From Vicinamibacterales bacterium (GTDB taxonomy: Bacteria; Acidobacteriota; Vicinamibacteria; Vicinamibacterales; 2-12-FULL-66-21), in NCBI GenBank assembly GCA_035699745.1, contig DASSPH010000074.1, forward strand, positions 1 to 64,000: DNA of 64,000 nucleotides. The letters run 5' to 3'. The translations under genes were made by a program, and so were the position numbers. Positions 7,900 through 17,232 of the stretch are shown here, piece by piece (the stretch's first letter is position 1; every line of letters starts with the position of its first letter). Below the pieces are notes generated by a model. The model had not been told where the DNA came from. It made no database searches and saw only the letters and a program-made list of their open reading frames with translations.

Positions 7900-8528
7900 G
7901 ACTTGATCTCCTCCAGCATGTCCTTCATGACGTCGATCTCGATCGCCTGATCGACCTGCACGTCGTTGGCGAACTTGAAGACGGTCTCGTCCTGCGCCGC
8001 GCCGTACGACTTGAACAGGACCTCGACCATGTCGATCGCTCCCTGATGGTGCTTGATCATGCCGCTCAGGAACAGCCGATCGAACTCGGCGCCGCGCGCG
8101 CGATCGAGCGCCGCCATCTCCTCGTCGGTGAGCATCCCGGGCATCAGCATGTCGTGCACGGCGCCGTCCGGCATCCGGTGACGATGACGCGTCGACGTCG
8201 CCTCCGGCACCGGCAGGCCGCGATCGCGCAGCCACTGCTGCATCAATGCGATCTCGTCGCGCTGGGCGACGACCATGCGCTCGCACAGCACCGCGAGATC
8301 CTTGCGGGCGCCGTGCGATCCGCACCAGCCGGCCATGACGACCGCCTGGGCGTGGTGGGGAATCATGCCCGACATGAAGTCGACGTCGGCGTCCGAATAG
8401 CTGTAATGGCTGTCGGGAATCGATTGTGCCGCCGAGCCGGCGGCGCGCGGCGGCGTGCTCGCGCAGCCGGCGGCCAGCATGGCGGCGCACAGGCCGGCCG
8501 CCGCGGCGGCCCGTGAGAAAGCCCCCAT
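7896..8528 (-). CDS. DUF305 lipoprotein
   Basis: 210 residues with a signal peptide ending in a lipobox (LAAGCAS). Two DUF305 half-repeats are visible: FMSGMIPHHAQAVVMA near residue 55 and FLSGMIKHHQGAIDMV near 155, each with the paired His and following Met typical of this ferritin-like four-helix family, often linked to metal (copper/silver) handling. First gene of a two-gene operon with the LVIVD protein. Confidence 0.9.
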   Translation of the reverse strand: MGAFSRAAAAAGLCAAMLAAGCASTPPRAAGSAAQSIPDSHYSYSDADVDFMSGMIPHHAQAVVMAGWCGSHGARKDLAVLCERMVVAQRDEIALMQQWLRDRGLPVPEATSTRHRHRMPDGAVHDMLMPGMLTDEEMAALDRARGAEFDRLFLSGMIKHHQGAIDMVEVLFKSYGAAQDETVFKFANDVQVDQAIEIDVMKDMLEEIKS

Positions 8529-8628
8529 CCCGTGTCCTCCTGGCGAGGATCCTATGCGATCGCGGACGTCTCGGCCACTGGCGCCGGGGCGGCGGGGGCT
8601 GGACGACGCCGGCGGAAAGGACCCGCCG

Positions 8629-9516
8629 CTACCGCGTCGAGGGAGCGAGCTGCCACCCGGTGTGGATCCACCGATCGCCCTGCCTGACGAAGATCTCGGT
8701 CGCGGCGCCGCGCTCGGTCCGCGTCTTGCCGTCCACCAGCAGGTCCATGTCGTAGGTCGTGTAGAGAATCACCGTCGCCCCATAGGCCTGGAACTCCGTC
8801 GTCGGAAACACGAGCCGCGTCAGCCTGCCGCCGCCCGCGGCGAAGCCGCGCGACGCCTCGAGGTTCGACTCGAGACTGCCGAACCGCGACGACGAGTCGA
8901 TCGTGATCAGCTCCGGCGCGAGCAGGGAGGTGAGCTGCTTCGCGTCGCCGGCGAACCACGAGCGCCAGACCCCCTCGCGGGTGGCGAGCACCTCGCGCTT
9001 CTCGGCGTCGCCGAGCGGCCGCAACTGCGACATGCGGCGGGCGAACTCGTCGGCGTGGTACGACGTATTCGACGCCACCTGCACCCAGCGCCGCGGCTCC
9101 TTGTGGAAGACGTCGAGGATCGTCAGCTTCTGCGTGACGCGCTGGGTCCCGCGCACGCCATCCACGTCGAGCACGAACGAGGCGACGGCGGTGTCGCCGT
9201 AGAAGACGACGTCGAAGTCGGAGATGCGATACCCCACCATGCCCTGCCCCTTCGGCGTGCGCGGATCGAAGGTGGCCTCGTTCATGTAGCCGTCGCGGCC
9301 GCGGATCACATGGTCCGATTCCGGCGTGAAGCCACGCCAGTCGGCGCCGTGTGTCGCCTCCAGGGTCCGGCGATCCTTGTCGACGAAGGCCTGACAGATG
9401 ATCTCGATCTCGCGCTTGATCTGCGCGGCGTCGGCGGCGCGCGAGGCGGGGATGCTTTGCGCGGCCGCTCGAGGGGCCAGGGCTGCGAGCACGATGCATG
9501 CGAGGATGGTCTTCAT
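8629..9516 (-). CDS. Secreted protein with two NTF2-like (DUF4440) domains
   Basis: 295 residues with a cleavable signal peptide (ends near AAAQS). Two SnoaL/DUF4440-type repeats follow: one with ADWRGFTPES near 45 and one with APELITIDSSSRF near 180, each closing with an RWxHTGWQ- or RWVQVASN-like strand. Such domains form cone-shaped folds that bind small molecules or carry out isomerase-type chemistry; no function can be assigned. Start at 9516 gives the signal peptide; the frame continues upstream without coding character. Divergent from the 9629 kinase. Confidence 0.75.
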   Translation of the reverse strand: MKTILACIVLAALAPRAAAQSIPASRAADAAQIKREIEIICQAFVDKDRRTLEATHGADWRGFTPESDHVIRGRDGYMNEATFDPRTPKGQGMVGYRISDFDVVFYGDTAVASFVLDVDGVRGTQRVTQKLTILDVFHKEPRRWVQVASNTSYHADEFARRMSQLRPLGDAEKREVLATREGVWRSWFAGDAKQLTSLLAPELITIDSSSRFGSLESNLEASRGFAAGGGRLTRLVFPTTEFQAYGATVILYTTYDMDLLVDGKTRTERGAATEIFVRQGDRWIHTGWQLAPSTR

Positions 9517-9614
9517 GGCCACATCGTCGGCCCGCCGCCGCGGCACGGCAAGAACGAATCCGGCAGCGGCGCGAACTTTGACGCGAACGGTCGGCGCGGT
9601 CCCCGGCGAGGAGG

Positions 9615-9620
9615 GATAAT
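9615..9620 (+). promoter_or_regulatory. -10 box, sensor kinase gene
   Basis: GATAAT lies 8 bases before the GTG start at 9629, so a transcript starting 6-8 bases downstream of the box would be leaderless or nearly so. No Shine-Dalgarno is present. Confidence 0.5.
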
Positions 9621-9628
9621 CCGCCGGC

Positions 9629-10723
9629 GTGGCTGCAAATCGGGTGCGTCCGTGGATGCTGGTGTCGGCCGCGTGGATCGGCCCGGCGGTGCTCGGCGCC
9701 GTCAACGAGGTCGCACAGCGCCGCCTGTGGGGGGGCGAGCGGGCCGGACTGGGCCAGATCCTGTTTGCGAGCGGCGACTGGCTGATCTACGCGTTCCTGA
9801 CGCCGCTGGTCTTCGCGGTCGCGCGGCGATGGCCGATCGCGCGCCCGCACCTGGCGCGCCGCGCGCTGCTGCACGCCGCGATCTCGCTGGTGTTCTGCGC
9901 CGCCTGGGCGGGCACCGGCACGCTGCTGAAGGTCGCCCTGCTCGGCGTCCCGCCGGAAGGATGGCTGCTGCCGTTCGTCAGTTGGACGTTCATTACCCTG
10001 CCCTTCGGCGTGTCGGTCTATCTCGCCGTGGTCGGCATCGAACACGCGATCCGCTACTTCGTCGAGGCGCGCGATCGGGAGATCCAGATGGCGCGGTTGT
10101 CCGAACAGCTGTCGGGCGCCAGGTTCGCCGCGCTGCAGGCGCAGCTCAATCCCCACTTTCTCTTCAACACCCTGAACACCATCGCCGTGCTCGTGCGCGA
10201 CGGCGATCGCGCCGGCGCGTCGCGCATGGTCGAGCAGCTCAGCGACGTGCTGCGGCGGACGCTGAACCGGGGACGCGCGAACGAAGTGCCGCTCGACGAG
10301 GAGCTCGAGCTGGTGCGGCAGTACCTCGCCATCGAACAGGCGCGCTTCCCCGATCGCCTGCGCGCCGACATCGACGCCGATCCGGCGCTCGGCGCCGCGG
10401 CGATCCCGAGCTTCGCGGTGCAGCACCTGGTCGAGAATGCGATCCGGCACGGCATCGCGGGAAGCGCCGCCGGCGGACGCGTCCGCGTCTCGGCCAGCCG
10501 CGACGGCGGCTCGCTGGTGGTCGCCGTCTCGGATGACGGCCCCGGCTTCGACGTGACCGCACTGCCGGAGCGGCACGGCCTGGCAAATACCCGGGACCGC
10601 CTGCAGGCCCTGTACGGGCGCGCCGGGGCGCTGACGCTGGAGAGCCGGCCGGCGGGCGGGACGGTCGCAACCCTGCGCGTGCCGTATCATGAAGCGGCGC
10701 CGGATATCGAAGATGGCGGATGA
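9629..10723 (+). CDS. LytS/AlgZ-type sensor histidine kinase
   Basis: 364 residues. Four hydrophobic segments in the first ~145 residues form a membrane anchor; a short coiled linker leads to the His_kinase domain with the phospho-acceptor in [11 protein letters not shown] (about residue 174) and an HATPase_c domain with VENAIRHG (N box) and DDGPGFD (G1 box). Translated from GTG with a -10 just upstream and no RBS. It overlaps the LytTR regulator, its probable partner. The stimulus is unknown. Confidence 0.9.
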   Translation: MAANRVRPWMLVSAAWIGPAVLGAVNEVAQRRLWGGERAGLGQILFASGDWLIYAFLTPLVFAVARRWPIARPHLARRALLHAAISLVFCAAWAGTGTLLKVALLGVPPEGWLLPFVSWTFITLPFGVSVYLAVVGIEHAIRYFVEARDREIQMARLSEQLSGARFAALQAQLNPHFLFNTLNTIAVLVRDGDRAGASRMVEQLSDVLRRTLNRGRANEVPLDEELELVRQYLAIEQARFPDRLRADIDADPALGAAAIPSFAVQHLVENAIRHGIAGSAAGGRVRVSASRDGGSLVVAVSDDGPGFDVTALPERHGLANTRDRLQALYGRAGALTLESRPAGGTVATLRVPYHEAAPDIEDGG

Positions 10724-11450
10724 ATGGACCGTGCTGATCGCGGATGACGAGCCGGCCGCCCGCCGTGGCGTCCGCCAGCTCCTGGCGGGCTACGCGGAAT
10801 TCACCGTCTGCGGCGAAGCCCGCAACGGCGCGGACGCGCTCGCGGCGCTGGACGCCCGCCGGCCGGATCTGCTCTTCCTCGACATCCAGATGCCCGGGCT
10901 CGACGGCTTCGACGTCATCCGGCGCCGCACGCCCGAGCGGATGCCGCTCCTCGTATTCCTCACCGCCTACGATCAGTTCGCGCTCCGCGCGTTCGAGGCG
11001 CAGGCGCTCGACTATCTCGTCAAGCCCGTCACCGAAGCGCGCTTCGCCGCGACGATGGCGCGGGTGACGAGGCAGCTGCGTGCCGCACGGGCGATCGAGC
11101 CCGAGCCGCCGATCGTCGTCACGACCGCGAAAGGGATCACCGTCCTGCGCCCTCGCGATATCGACTGGATCGAGTCGTCGGACAACTACGCCCGGCTGTG
11201 GATCGGCGGCCGGAGTTATCTCCTGCGCGAGTCGATGCGCGAACTGGAGCGGCGGATCGGCGCGCGCGGGTTCGTCCGCGCGCACCGCCGCGCGCTGGTT
11301 CGCGTCGGCGCCGTGACGGAGGTCGCGACCACGGCGGGCGGCGGCGTCGTCGCGCGCCTCGAGAGCGGCGCCACCATTCCCGTGTCCCGGCGTCTCCGTC
11401 CGGCGTTCAGCGCCGCGGTTCGCACCGGAACGCGGGTGGATCTGACGTGA
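10713..11450 (+). CDS. LytTR-family response regulator
   Basis: 245 residues. Receiver domain with acidic pair IADDE and phospho-acceptor Asp in LLFLDIQMPG (about 53), conserved Lys in LVKP; the C-terminal LytTR DNA-binding domain (about 140-240) contains the IESSDNYARLW strand. Start placed at ATG 10713, giving an 11-base overlap with the kinase gene; an ATG at 10689 in the same frame is possible. Expected to bind imperfect direct repeats; target genes are not evident. Confidence 0.9.
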   Translation: MADEWTVLIADDEPAARRGVRQLLAGYAEFTVCGEARNGADALAALDARRPDLLFLDIQMPGLDGFDVIRRRTPERMPLLVFLTAYDQFALRAFEAQALDYLVKPVTEARFAATMARVTRQLRAARAIEPEPPIVVTTAKGITVLRPRDIDWIESSDNYARLWIGGRSYLLRESMRELERRIGARGFVRAHRRALVRVGAVTEVATTAGGGVVARLESGATIPVSRRLRPAFSAAVRTGTRVDLT

Positions 11451-13126
11451 AGCTGATCAGGCTGGCGGCGGTCGTCATTCTCGTGGCCTGGGCCGGCACG
11501 GCTGCCCGACAGCCGCAGTTCGACGTACTGATCGCCGGCGGCACCGTCTACGACGGGACCGGCGCGCCGGGCGTGCGCGCCGACGTCGGCATCACCGGCG
11601 ATCGCGTGGCGGCGATCGGACCGCGGCTCGATCCGACGCTCGCCGGCACGGTCATCGACGCCTCCGGCCTGGCGGTCGCCCCCGGTTTCATCAACATGCT
11701 GTCGTGGGCGACGGAGTCGCTGCTGCACGACGGGCGCTCGCAGAGCGACATCCGCCAGGGTGTGACCACCGAAATCTTCGGCGAAGGCACGTCGATGGGG
11801 CCGCTGACGGCGGAGATGCGCGCCCGCTGGACGCGTCAGCAAGGGGAAATCAAGTTCGACATCACCTGGACGACGCTGCGGGAGTACCTCGAGCTGCTCG
11901 AAAGGACAGGCGTGTCGCCGAACGTCGCGTCGTTCGTCGGCGCCGCGACGGTCCGCGAGTACGTCGTTGGACTGGAGGATCGAAGACCGACCGCGCGCGA
12001 GCTGGAGCAGATGCAGGCGCTGGTGCGGCAGGCCATGGCGGACGGCGCGCTCGGCGTCGGCTCGTCGCTGATCTACGCACCCGGCTTCTACGCGAGCACC
12101 GGGGAGCTGATCGCGCTGGCGGCAGCGGCAGGGGAATATCACGGCAAGTACATCTCGCACATCCGCAGCGAAGGCAATCGCCTCGAGGAGGCGGTCGCCG
12201 AACTGATTCGCATCAGCCGCGAGGCGCGGGTGCCGGCGGAGATCTACCACCTCAAGGCGGCCGGCGAGCGCAACTGGCCGAAGATGGACCGCGTGCTCCG
12301 GACCATCGAGGCGGCACGCGCCGAGGGGCTGCGCATCACCGCCGACATGTACCTCTACACGGCGGGAGCAACCGGGCTCGACGCCGCGCTGCCGCCGTCC
12401 GCGCTGAGCGGAGGCTGGGAGGCGTTGTTCGAGCGAATCCGCAATCCGGCGGAGCGCGCGAAGCTCCGCGCCGCCATCGTCACGCCGACCCAGGACTGGG
12501 AGAACCTCTATCTCGCGGCGGGCTCGGCGGAGCGGGTGGTGCTGGTCGCCTTCAAGAACGAGCAGCTCCGCCACCTGACCGGCCGCACGCTCGCGTCGGT
12601 GGCCGCCGAGCGGCGGCAGCGTCCGGAAGACACGATTCTCGACCTGATCCTCGAGGATCAATCGCGCGTCGGCACGGTCTACTTCCTGATGTCCGAAGAG
12701 AACATCAGGACGCAGCTGAGCAAGCCGTGGGTGTCGGTCGGCTCCGACGGCGGGTCGTTCGCGCCCGAGGGCGTGTTCCTGGCGTCGAACCCGCACCCGC
12801 GGGCCTACGGCAACGTCGCGCGGCTTCTCGGCAAGTACGTGCGCGACGAGAAGGTGATCACGCTGGCCGATGCGGTGCACCGGCTGACCGGGCTGCCGGC
12901 GGCAAACCTCGGACTCGATCGGCGCGGCATGCTGAAGCCGGGCTTTTTCGCCGACGTCGCCGTCTTCGATCCGGCGACGATTGCCGACCGGGCGACGTTC
13001 GAGAAGCCGCACCAGTACGCCGTCGGCATGAAACACGTGCTCGTGAACGGACGCATCGTCCTGAAGGACGGCGAGCACACGGGCGCCACACCGGGGCGGG
13101 CGCTGAAGGGCCCCGGCGCGAAGTAG
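11447..13126 (+). CDS. Atypical D-aminoacylase-like amidohydrolase, secreted
   Basis: 559 residues starting at GTG 11447, overlapping the regulator stop (GTGA). A signal-like hydrophobic N-terminus precedes an amidohydrolase/D-aminoacylase fold (FDVLIAGGTVYDGTG, then APGFIN at strand 1, QGVTTEIFGEG, ISHIRSEG, YHLKAAG, GSDGG, and the C-terminal HVLVNGRIVLKDGEHTG). Unusually, the metal-binding His-x-His expected after PGFI is absent: the stretch reads PGFINMLSWATES. The later His residues are kept. Members of this secreted subfamily may use an altered metal site. Co-directional with the two-component genes, so possibly under the same control. Confidence 0.85.
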   Translation: MKLIRLAAVVILVAWAGTAARQPQFDVLIAGGTVYDGTGAPGVRADVGITGDRVAAIGPRLDPTLAGTVIDASGLAVAPGFINMLSWATESLLHDGRSQSDIRQGVTTEIFGEGTSMGPLTAEMRARWTRQQGEIKFDITWTTLREYLELLERTGVSPNVASFVGAATVREYVVGLEDRRPTARELEQMQALVRQAMADGALGVGSSLIYAPGFYASTGELIALAAAAGEYHGKYISHIRSEGNRLEEAVAELIRISREARVPAEIYHLKAAGERNWPKMDRVLRTIEAARAEGLRITADMYLYTAGATGLDAALPPSALSGGWEALFERIRNPAERAKLRAAIVTPTQDWENLYLAAGSAERVVLVAFKNEQLRHLTGRTLASVAAERRQRPEDTILDLILEDQSRVGTVYFLMSEENIRTQLSKPWVSVGSDGGSFAPEGVFLASNPHPRAYGNVARLLGKYVRDEKVITLADAVHRLTGLPAANLGLDRRGMLKPGFFADVAVFDPATIADRATFEKPHQYAVGMKHVLVNGRIVLKDGEHTGATPGRALKGPGAK

Positions 13127-13148
13127 GTTCCACCCGGAAGGGGGACAC

Positions 13149-14129
13149 ATGGTCACCGTACAAGACGACGAGACCGCGCGGCTGGCGGCGCTGCGGCAGT
13201 ACCGGATTCTCGACACCGAACCGGAGCGCGCCTTCGACGACCTCGCCCTGCTCGCCTCGCAGATCTGCGAGACGCCGATCGCGCTCATCACGCTGGTCGA
13301 CGCGGACCGCCAGTGGTTCAAGGCGCGCACCGGCATCGCCGAGACCGAGACGCCGCGGGCGATCTCGTTCTGCACCCATGCCATCAAGCAGCAGGACCTC
13401 TTCATCGTCCCGGACGCCCGCGACGACGATCGATTTCGCGACAATCCCCTGGTCACCGGCGGGCTGTTCGTGCGGTTCTATGCCGGCGCTCCGCTCGTCA
13501 CCCCCGAAGGGCACGCGCTCGGCACGATTTGCGTCATCGACTGCGTGCCGCGCACGCTGACCGCCGAGCAGCGCGAGGCGCTCGACGCGCTCAGGCGCCA
13601 GGTACAGGCGCAACTCGAGCTGCGGCGCAATCTCTACGAGTTGAAGGCGGCGCTGAAGGCACGGGACGAGGCGGAAGCGGACGTGGTCAAGTTGAGCAGC
13701 CTGATCCCCTACTGCTCGACGTGCCAGCTCGATCTCACGCTGCCTGCCGAGCCGTCCGCGATCCCGCAGATCACCGACGGGGTCACCGCGGTGCTGCGCG
13801 GCAAGCGATGGCCCGAAGAGGACGTCATGGCGGTCGAACTCTCGCTGCAGGAAGCGATCGCCAATGCGGTGCGTCATGGCTGCCAGGGCGATCCCACCAA
13901 GCGCGTCCAGTGCTGCGTGAACGTCGATGCCGCCGGCGAGGTGGTCATCGTCGTGCGGGATCCGGGCCCGGGGTTCGATCCGTCGAAGGTGCCCGATCCG
14001 CTCGGTCCCGAGAACCTGTTCAAGCCGAGCGGGCGCGGCGTGTTCCTGATCAACGGACTGATGGATCAGGTCACCTACACGGACGGCGGCCGCGAGGTCC
14101 AGATGCGCAAGCGGAGCGAACCGGTCTAG
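13149..14129 (+). CDS. GAF-domain protein with RsbW-like ATPase
   Basis: 326 residues. N-terminal GAF domain (about 15-165) of the type beginning RLAALRQYRILDTEPE; a short coil; then an anti-sigma-kinase-like HATPase_c domain with LSLQEAIANAVRHG near 238 (N box) and DPGPGFD near 274. GRGVFLINGLMD at the end fits RsbW/SpoIIAB-type kinases that phosphorylate anti-anti-sigma factors. GGGGGA lies 6 bases before the start. It precedes a hybrid kinase and a receiver-ATPase with a similar C-terminal domain, which suggests one signalling system. Confidence 0.85.
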   Translation: MVTVQDDETARLAALRQYRILDTEPERAFDDLALLASQICETPIALITLVDADRQWFKARTGIAETETPRAISFCTHAIKQQDLFIVPDARDDDRFRDNPLVTGGLFVRFYAGAPLVTPEGHALGTICVIDCVPRTLTAEQREALDALRRQVQAQLELRRNLYELKAALKARDEAEADVVKLSSLIPYCSTCQLDLTLPAEPSAIPQITDGVTAVLRGKRWPEEDVMAVELSLQEAIANAVRHGCQGDPTKRVQCCVNVDAAGEVVIVVRDPGPGFDPSKVPDPLGPENLFKPSGRGVFLINGLMDQVTYTDGGREVQMRKRSEPV

Positions 14130-14166
14130 CCGGGATCTCTTTCGGCCGCGATCCCCGGGCGGCGGC

Positions 14167-14172
14167 TATAAT
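14167..14172 (+). promoter_or_regulatory. -10 box, hybrid kinase gene
   Basis: Perfect TATAAT, 12 bases before the ATG at 14185, with no Shine-Dalgarno between. Predicts a leader of about five bases. Confidence 0.55.
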
Positions 14173-14184
14173 GGCCGTCCCGCT

Positions 14185-17100
14185 ATGGCGTCCCCGCCTC
14201 ACGCGCCGCGGGCCGCCGCCGAGCCCCGGCGGCAGTTGACCGCAGCGCACGCGACTGCGCGCGTGCTGGTCGAAGCGTCGACGCTCGCCGAAGCCACGCC
14301 CAAGATCCTCGAAGCCATCTGCGAGTCGCTCGGCTGGGAGCACGGCGCGCTCTGGACCGTCGACCGCGACGCGGATGTGCTGCGCTGCAGCGACATCTGG
14401 ACGATGCCGGGGCGAAGCTTCGAGGCGTTCGACGCCGGCAGCCGCGAGCGGACGTTCGCACGCGGCGTCGGGTTGCCCGGACGCGTCTGGGCGACCGGCC
14501 AGCCGGCGTGGATTCCCGATGTCGGCCGCGACAGCAACTTCCCGCGGGCGCCCATCGCGGCGCGCGAAGGGCTGCATGCGGCGTTCGGGTTCCCGGTGGT
14601 GATGCACGGCGACGTGCTGAGCGTCATGGAGTTCTTCAGCGTCGAGATCCGGCCGCCCGACGACGAGCTCCTCGCGATGCTGTCGAGCGTCGGCCATCAG
14701 ATCGGCCTGTTCTACGGCCGGCGCCGGGCGCAGGACGATCTCGATCGGTTCTTCGCGCTCTCGCTCGACCTGTTGTGCGTCGTCGGCTTCGACGGCTACT
14801 TCAAACGCGTCAACCCGGCGTGGGGACGGATCCTCGGCTACACGTCCGACGAGCTGCTGTCGCGGCCCTATCTGGAGTTCATCCATCCCGAGGACCGCCA
14901 GGCGTCACAGCAGGAAGCCTTGAAGCTCTCCACCGGGGCCGAGCTGCTGCACTTCGAGAACCGCTTCCTCCACAAGGACGGCACGTGCCGCTGGTTCCTG
15001 TGGTCGGCGACGCCGTTTCCGGAGCTGCAGGTGATGTATGCGGCGGCGCACGACATCACCGACCGCAAGGCGGCGGAAGAGACGCTGAACGTGTACGCGC
15101 GCGACCTGGAGACCAGCCACCGCGCGCTCGAAGACCAGACCGCGCGGCTGGCGCAGCTGGTGAAAGAGCTCGAGGCGGCGCGGCGGCGCGCGGAAGAAGC
15201 GGCCGAGACCAAGAGCGCGTTCCTCGCCAACATGAGCCACGAGATTCGCACGCCGCTGAATGCCATCCTCGGCATGACGGCGCTGACGCTGCACACCCGG
15301 CTCCGGCCCGACCAGCGCGAATTCCTCGAGACGGTCAAGTCGTCGGCGGAATCGCTGCTCGGGATCATCAACGACATCCTCGACTTCTCGAAGATCGAGG
15401 CCCGCCGCCTCGATCTCGAACGCGCCGAATTCGACGCGCGGGAGGCGATCGGCAACGCCACCAAGCTGCTGGCGGTTCGCGCCTCGGAAAAGGGGATCGA
15501 GCTGGCGTGTCAGATCGCGCCGGACGTGCCGGCGCTGCTGCTCGGCGACGAAGGACGCCTCCGCCAGGTGCTGCTGAACGTGCTCGGGAACGCGATCAAG
15601 TTCACGGACGCCGGCGAGGTCATTCTGCGGGTCACCGTCGAGCAGCTGGCGCCCCGTCATGCCACACTGCATTTCGCGGTGACGGACACCGGCATCGGCA
15701 TCCCGCCGGAGAAACAGCAGCATATCTTCGACGCCTTCACGCAAGCCGACAGCTCCACCACGCGGCGTTTTGGCGGGACCGGACTCGGACTGGCGATCGC
15801 GATGCGCCTGGTGGGCCTGATGGACGGACGCATGTGGGTCGACAGCACGGTTGGCCGGGGCAGCACGTTCCATTTCACCGCCAGTTTCGAGGTGCCGCGC
15901 GACGCCGCCGCGGCGGACGCGCGGTGGCGCAGCGAGCTGGACGGCTTGCGCGTCCTCGTCGTCGACGACAACGCCGCCAACCGCCGCATCCTCGACGAAA
16001 TGCTGATCAGCTGGCGGATGACGCCGACCTCGGTCCCCGACGCGACTCACGCGCTGGAGCTGCTGCGGCAGGCCGCGGGCAGTCCCGAGGCGTTCGACCT
16101 CGTGGTGTCCGACTGCCAGATGCCGGGTGTCGATGGCTTCACCTTGGCCAGGCGGATCAAGAACGACCGCCGCCTCGCCGCCACGCCGCTGGTGATGCTC
16201 ACCTCGATGGGCGAGCCGCGGCACGTCGAACGCTGCCGCCGGCTCGGCGTCGATGCCTACCTGACCAAGCCGGTCAAGCATTCAGACCTGCTCGACGCGC
16301 TCGTCACCGTGTTCGGCGTGTCGACGCGGAAGCCCGCGTCGGAGCCGCGGCCCGGGCGCCGGCAGACGCGCGCGCTGCGCGTGCTCGTCGCCGAGGACAA
16401 CGCGGTCAACCGCAAACTGGTCACCCGGCTGCTGCAGAAGCGAGGGCATCACGTCACCGCGGTCGAGAACGGGCGCGATGCCGTCGGCGCGGCCGCGTCG
16501 TCGCGGTTCGACGTGGTGCTGATGGACGTGCAGATGCCGGAGATGAACGGGCTCGAGGCGACGGCGGCGATCCGCCGGCACGAAACCCGGCCCGGCACGC
16601 ACCTGCCGATCGTCGCGCTGACCGCGCACGCCATGCAGGGGGATCGGGAGCGCTGCCTGGCGGCTGGAATGGACGGCTACCTGTCCAAGCCGATCGACGT
16701 GGACGATCTGGTCGCCACGGTCGAGCGCGTTGCCGAAGTCGAGCGCGTTGCCGAAAATGCTGCGCCGGCTCCCGCCGGGGCGGTCGCGGCCCCTCACTCC
16801 GCAGCCGTGCCGATCTTCGATTCGCAGGCCGCGCTGAAGCACGCCGGCGGCGACCGCAAGCTGATGGCGGAAGTCGTCGGACTGTTCCGCGGGGACTATC
16901 CAGCCAGTCTTCGTTCGATCGCCCGCGCCATCGACGCGCAGGACCCCGAACAACTGCGGTTCGCCGCGCACGCGCTCAAGGGCGCGCTGGCGACCGTCGG
17001 CTCGCCGGCGGGGCGGGAGGCGGCGCTCGCGCTCGAGCAAATGGGACGCAACGGCGAGATCGACGGCGCCCGCGCGGCGCTGACCGCGCTGCGCGCCAGC

Positions 17101-17232
17101 CTGGTCTCGCTCGAACGCGAGTTCGCCGGCGCCGGACTGGCGCCGCGCCAGCGCGCCAAGGCTCGGGTCAGAAAGCGCGCCGCAGCCGGCACGCGGAGGC
17201 TCCATGGCAAGGATTCTCGTCGTCGACGATGA
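14185..17232 (+). CDS. Hybrid sensor kinase: GAF-PAS-HisKA-HATPase-REC-REC-HPt
   Basis: 1015 residues, cytoplasmic (no membrane segment). GAF (about 15-180), PAS (about 190-305), coiled coil, HisKA with SHEIRTPLN near 352, HATPase_c with LLNVLGNAIKFTD near 465 and GGTGLGLAI near 530, receiver 1 with Asp in VVSDCQMPG near 650, receiver 2 with Asp in VVLMDVQMPE near 780, and an HPt domain with AHALKG near 931. All phospho-sites are present, so an internal His-Asp-Asp-His relay is possible. Its last 29 bases overlap the receiver-ATPase gene, the likely downstream partner. Confidence 0.93.
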   Translation: MASPPHAPRAAAEPRRQLTAAHATARVLVEASTLAEATPKILEAICESLGWEHGALWTVDRDADVLRCSDIWTMPGRSFEAFDAGSRERTFARGVGLPGRVWATGQPAWIPDVGRDSNFPRAPIAAREGLHAAFGFPVVMHGDVLSVMEFFSVEIRPPDDELLAMLSSVGHQIGLFYGRRRAQDDLDRFFALSLDLLCVVGFDGYFKRVNPAWGRILGYTSDELLSRPYLEFIHPEDRQASQQEALKLSTGAELLHFENRFLHKDGTCRWFLWSATPFPELQVMYAAAHDITDRKAAEETLNVYARDLETSHRALEDQTARLAQLVKELEAARRRAEEAAETKSAFLANMSHEIRTPLNAILGMTALTLHTRLRPDQREFLETVKSSAESLLGIINDILDFSKIEARRLDLERAEFDAREAIGNATKLLAVRASEKGIELACQIAPDVPALLLGDEGRLRQVLLNVLGNAIKFTDAGEVILRVTVEQLAPRHATLHFAVTDTGIGIPPEKQQHIFDAFTQADSSTTRRFGGTGLGLAIAMRLVGLMDGRMWVDSTVGRGSTFHFTASFEVPRDAAAADARWRSELDGLRVLVVDDNAANRRILDEMLISWRMTPTSVPDATHALELLRQAAGSPEAFDLVVSDCQMPGVDGFTLARRIKNDRRLAATPLVMLTSMGEPRHVERCRRLGVDAYLTKPVKHSDLLDALVTVFGVSTRKPASEPRPGRRQTRALRVLVAEDNAVNRKLVTRLLQKRGHHVTAVENGRDAVGAAASSRFDVVLMDVQMPEMNGLEATAAIRRHETRPGTHLPIVALTAHAMQGDRERCLAAGMDGYLSKPIDVDDLVATVERVAEVERVAENAAPAPAGAVAAPHSAAVPIFDSQAALKHAGGDRKLMAEVVGLFRGDYPASLRSIARAIDAQDPEQLRFAAHALKGALATVGSPAGREAALALEQMGRNGEIDGARAALTALRASLVSLEREFAGAGLAPRQRAKARVRKRAAAGTRRLHGKDSRRRR

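Noticed and set aside
8552-10690. 712-residue minus-strand frame
   Set aside because: It is antisense to the sensor kinase and mixes unrelated shadows; only 8629-9516 has a domain.
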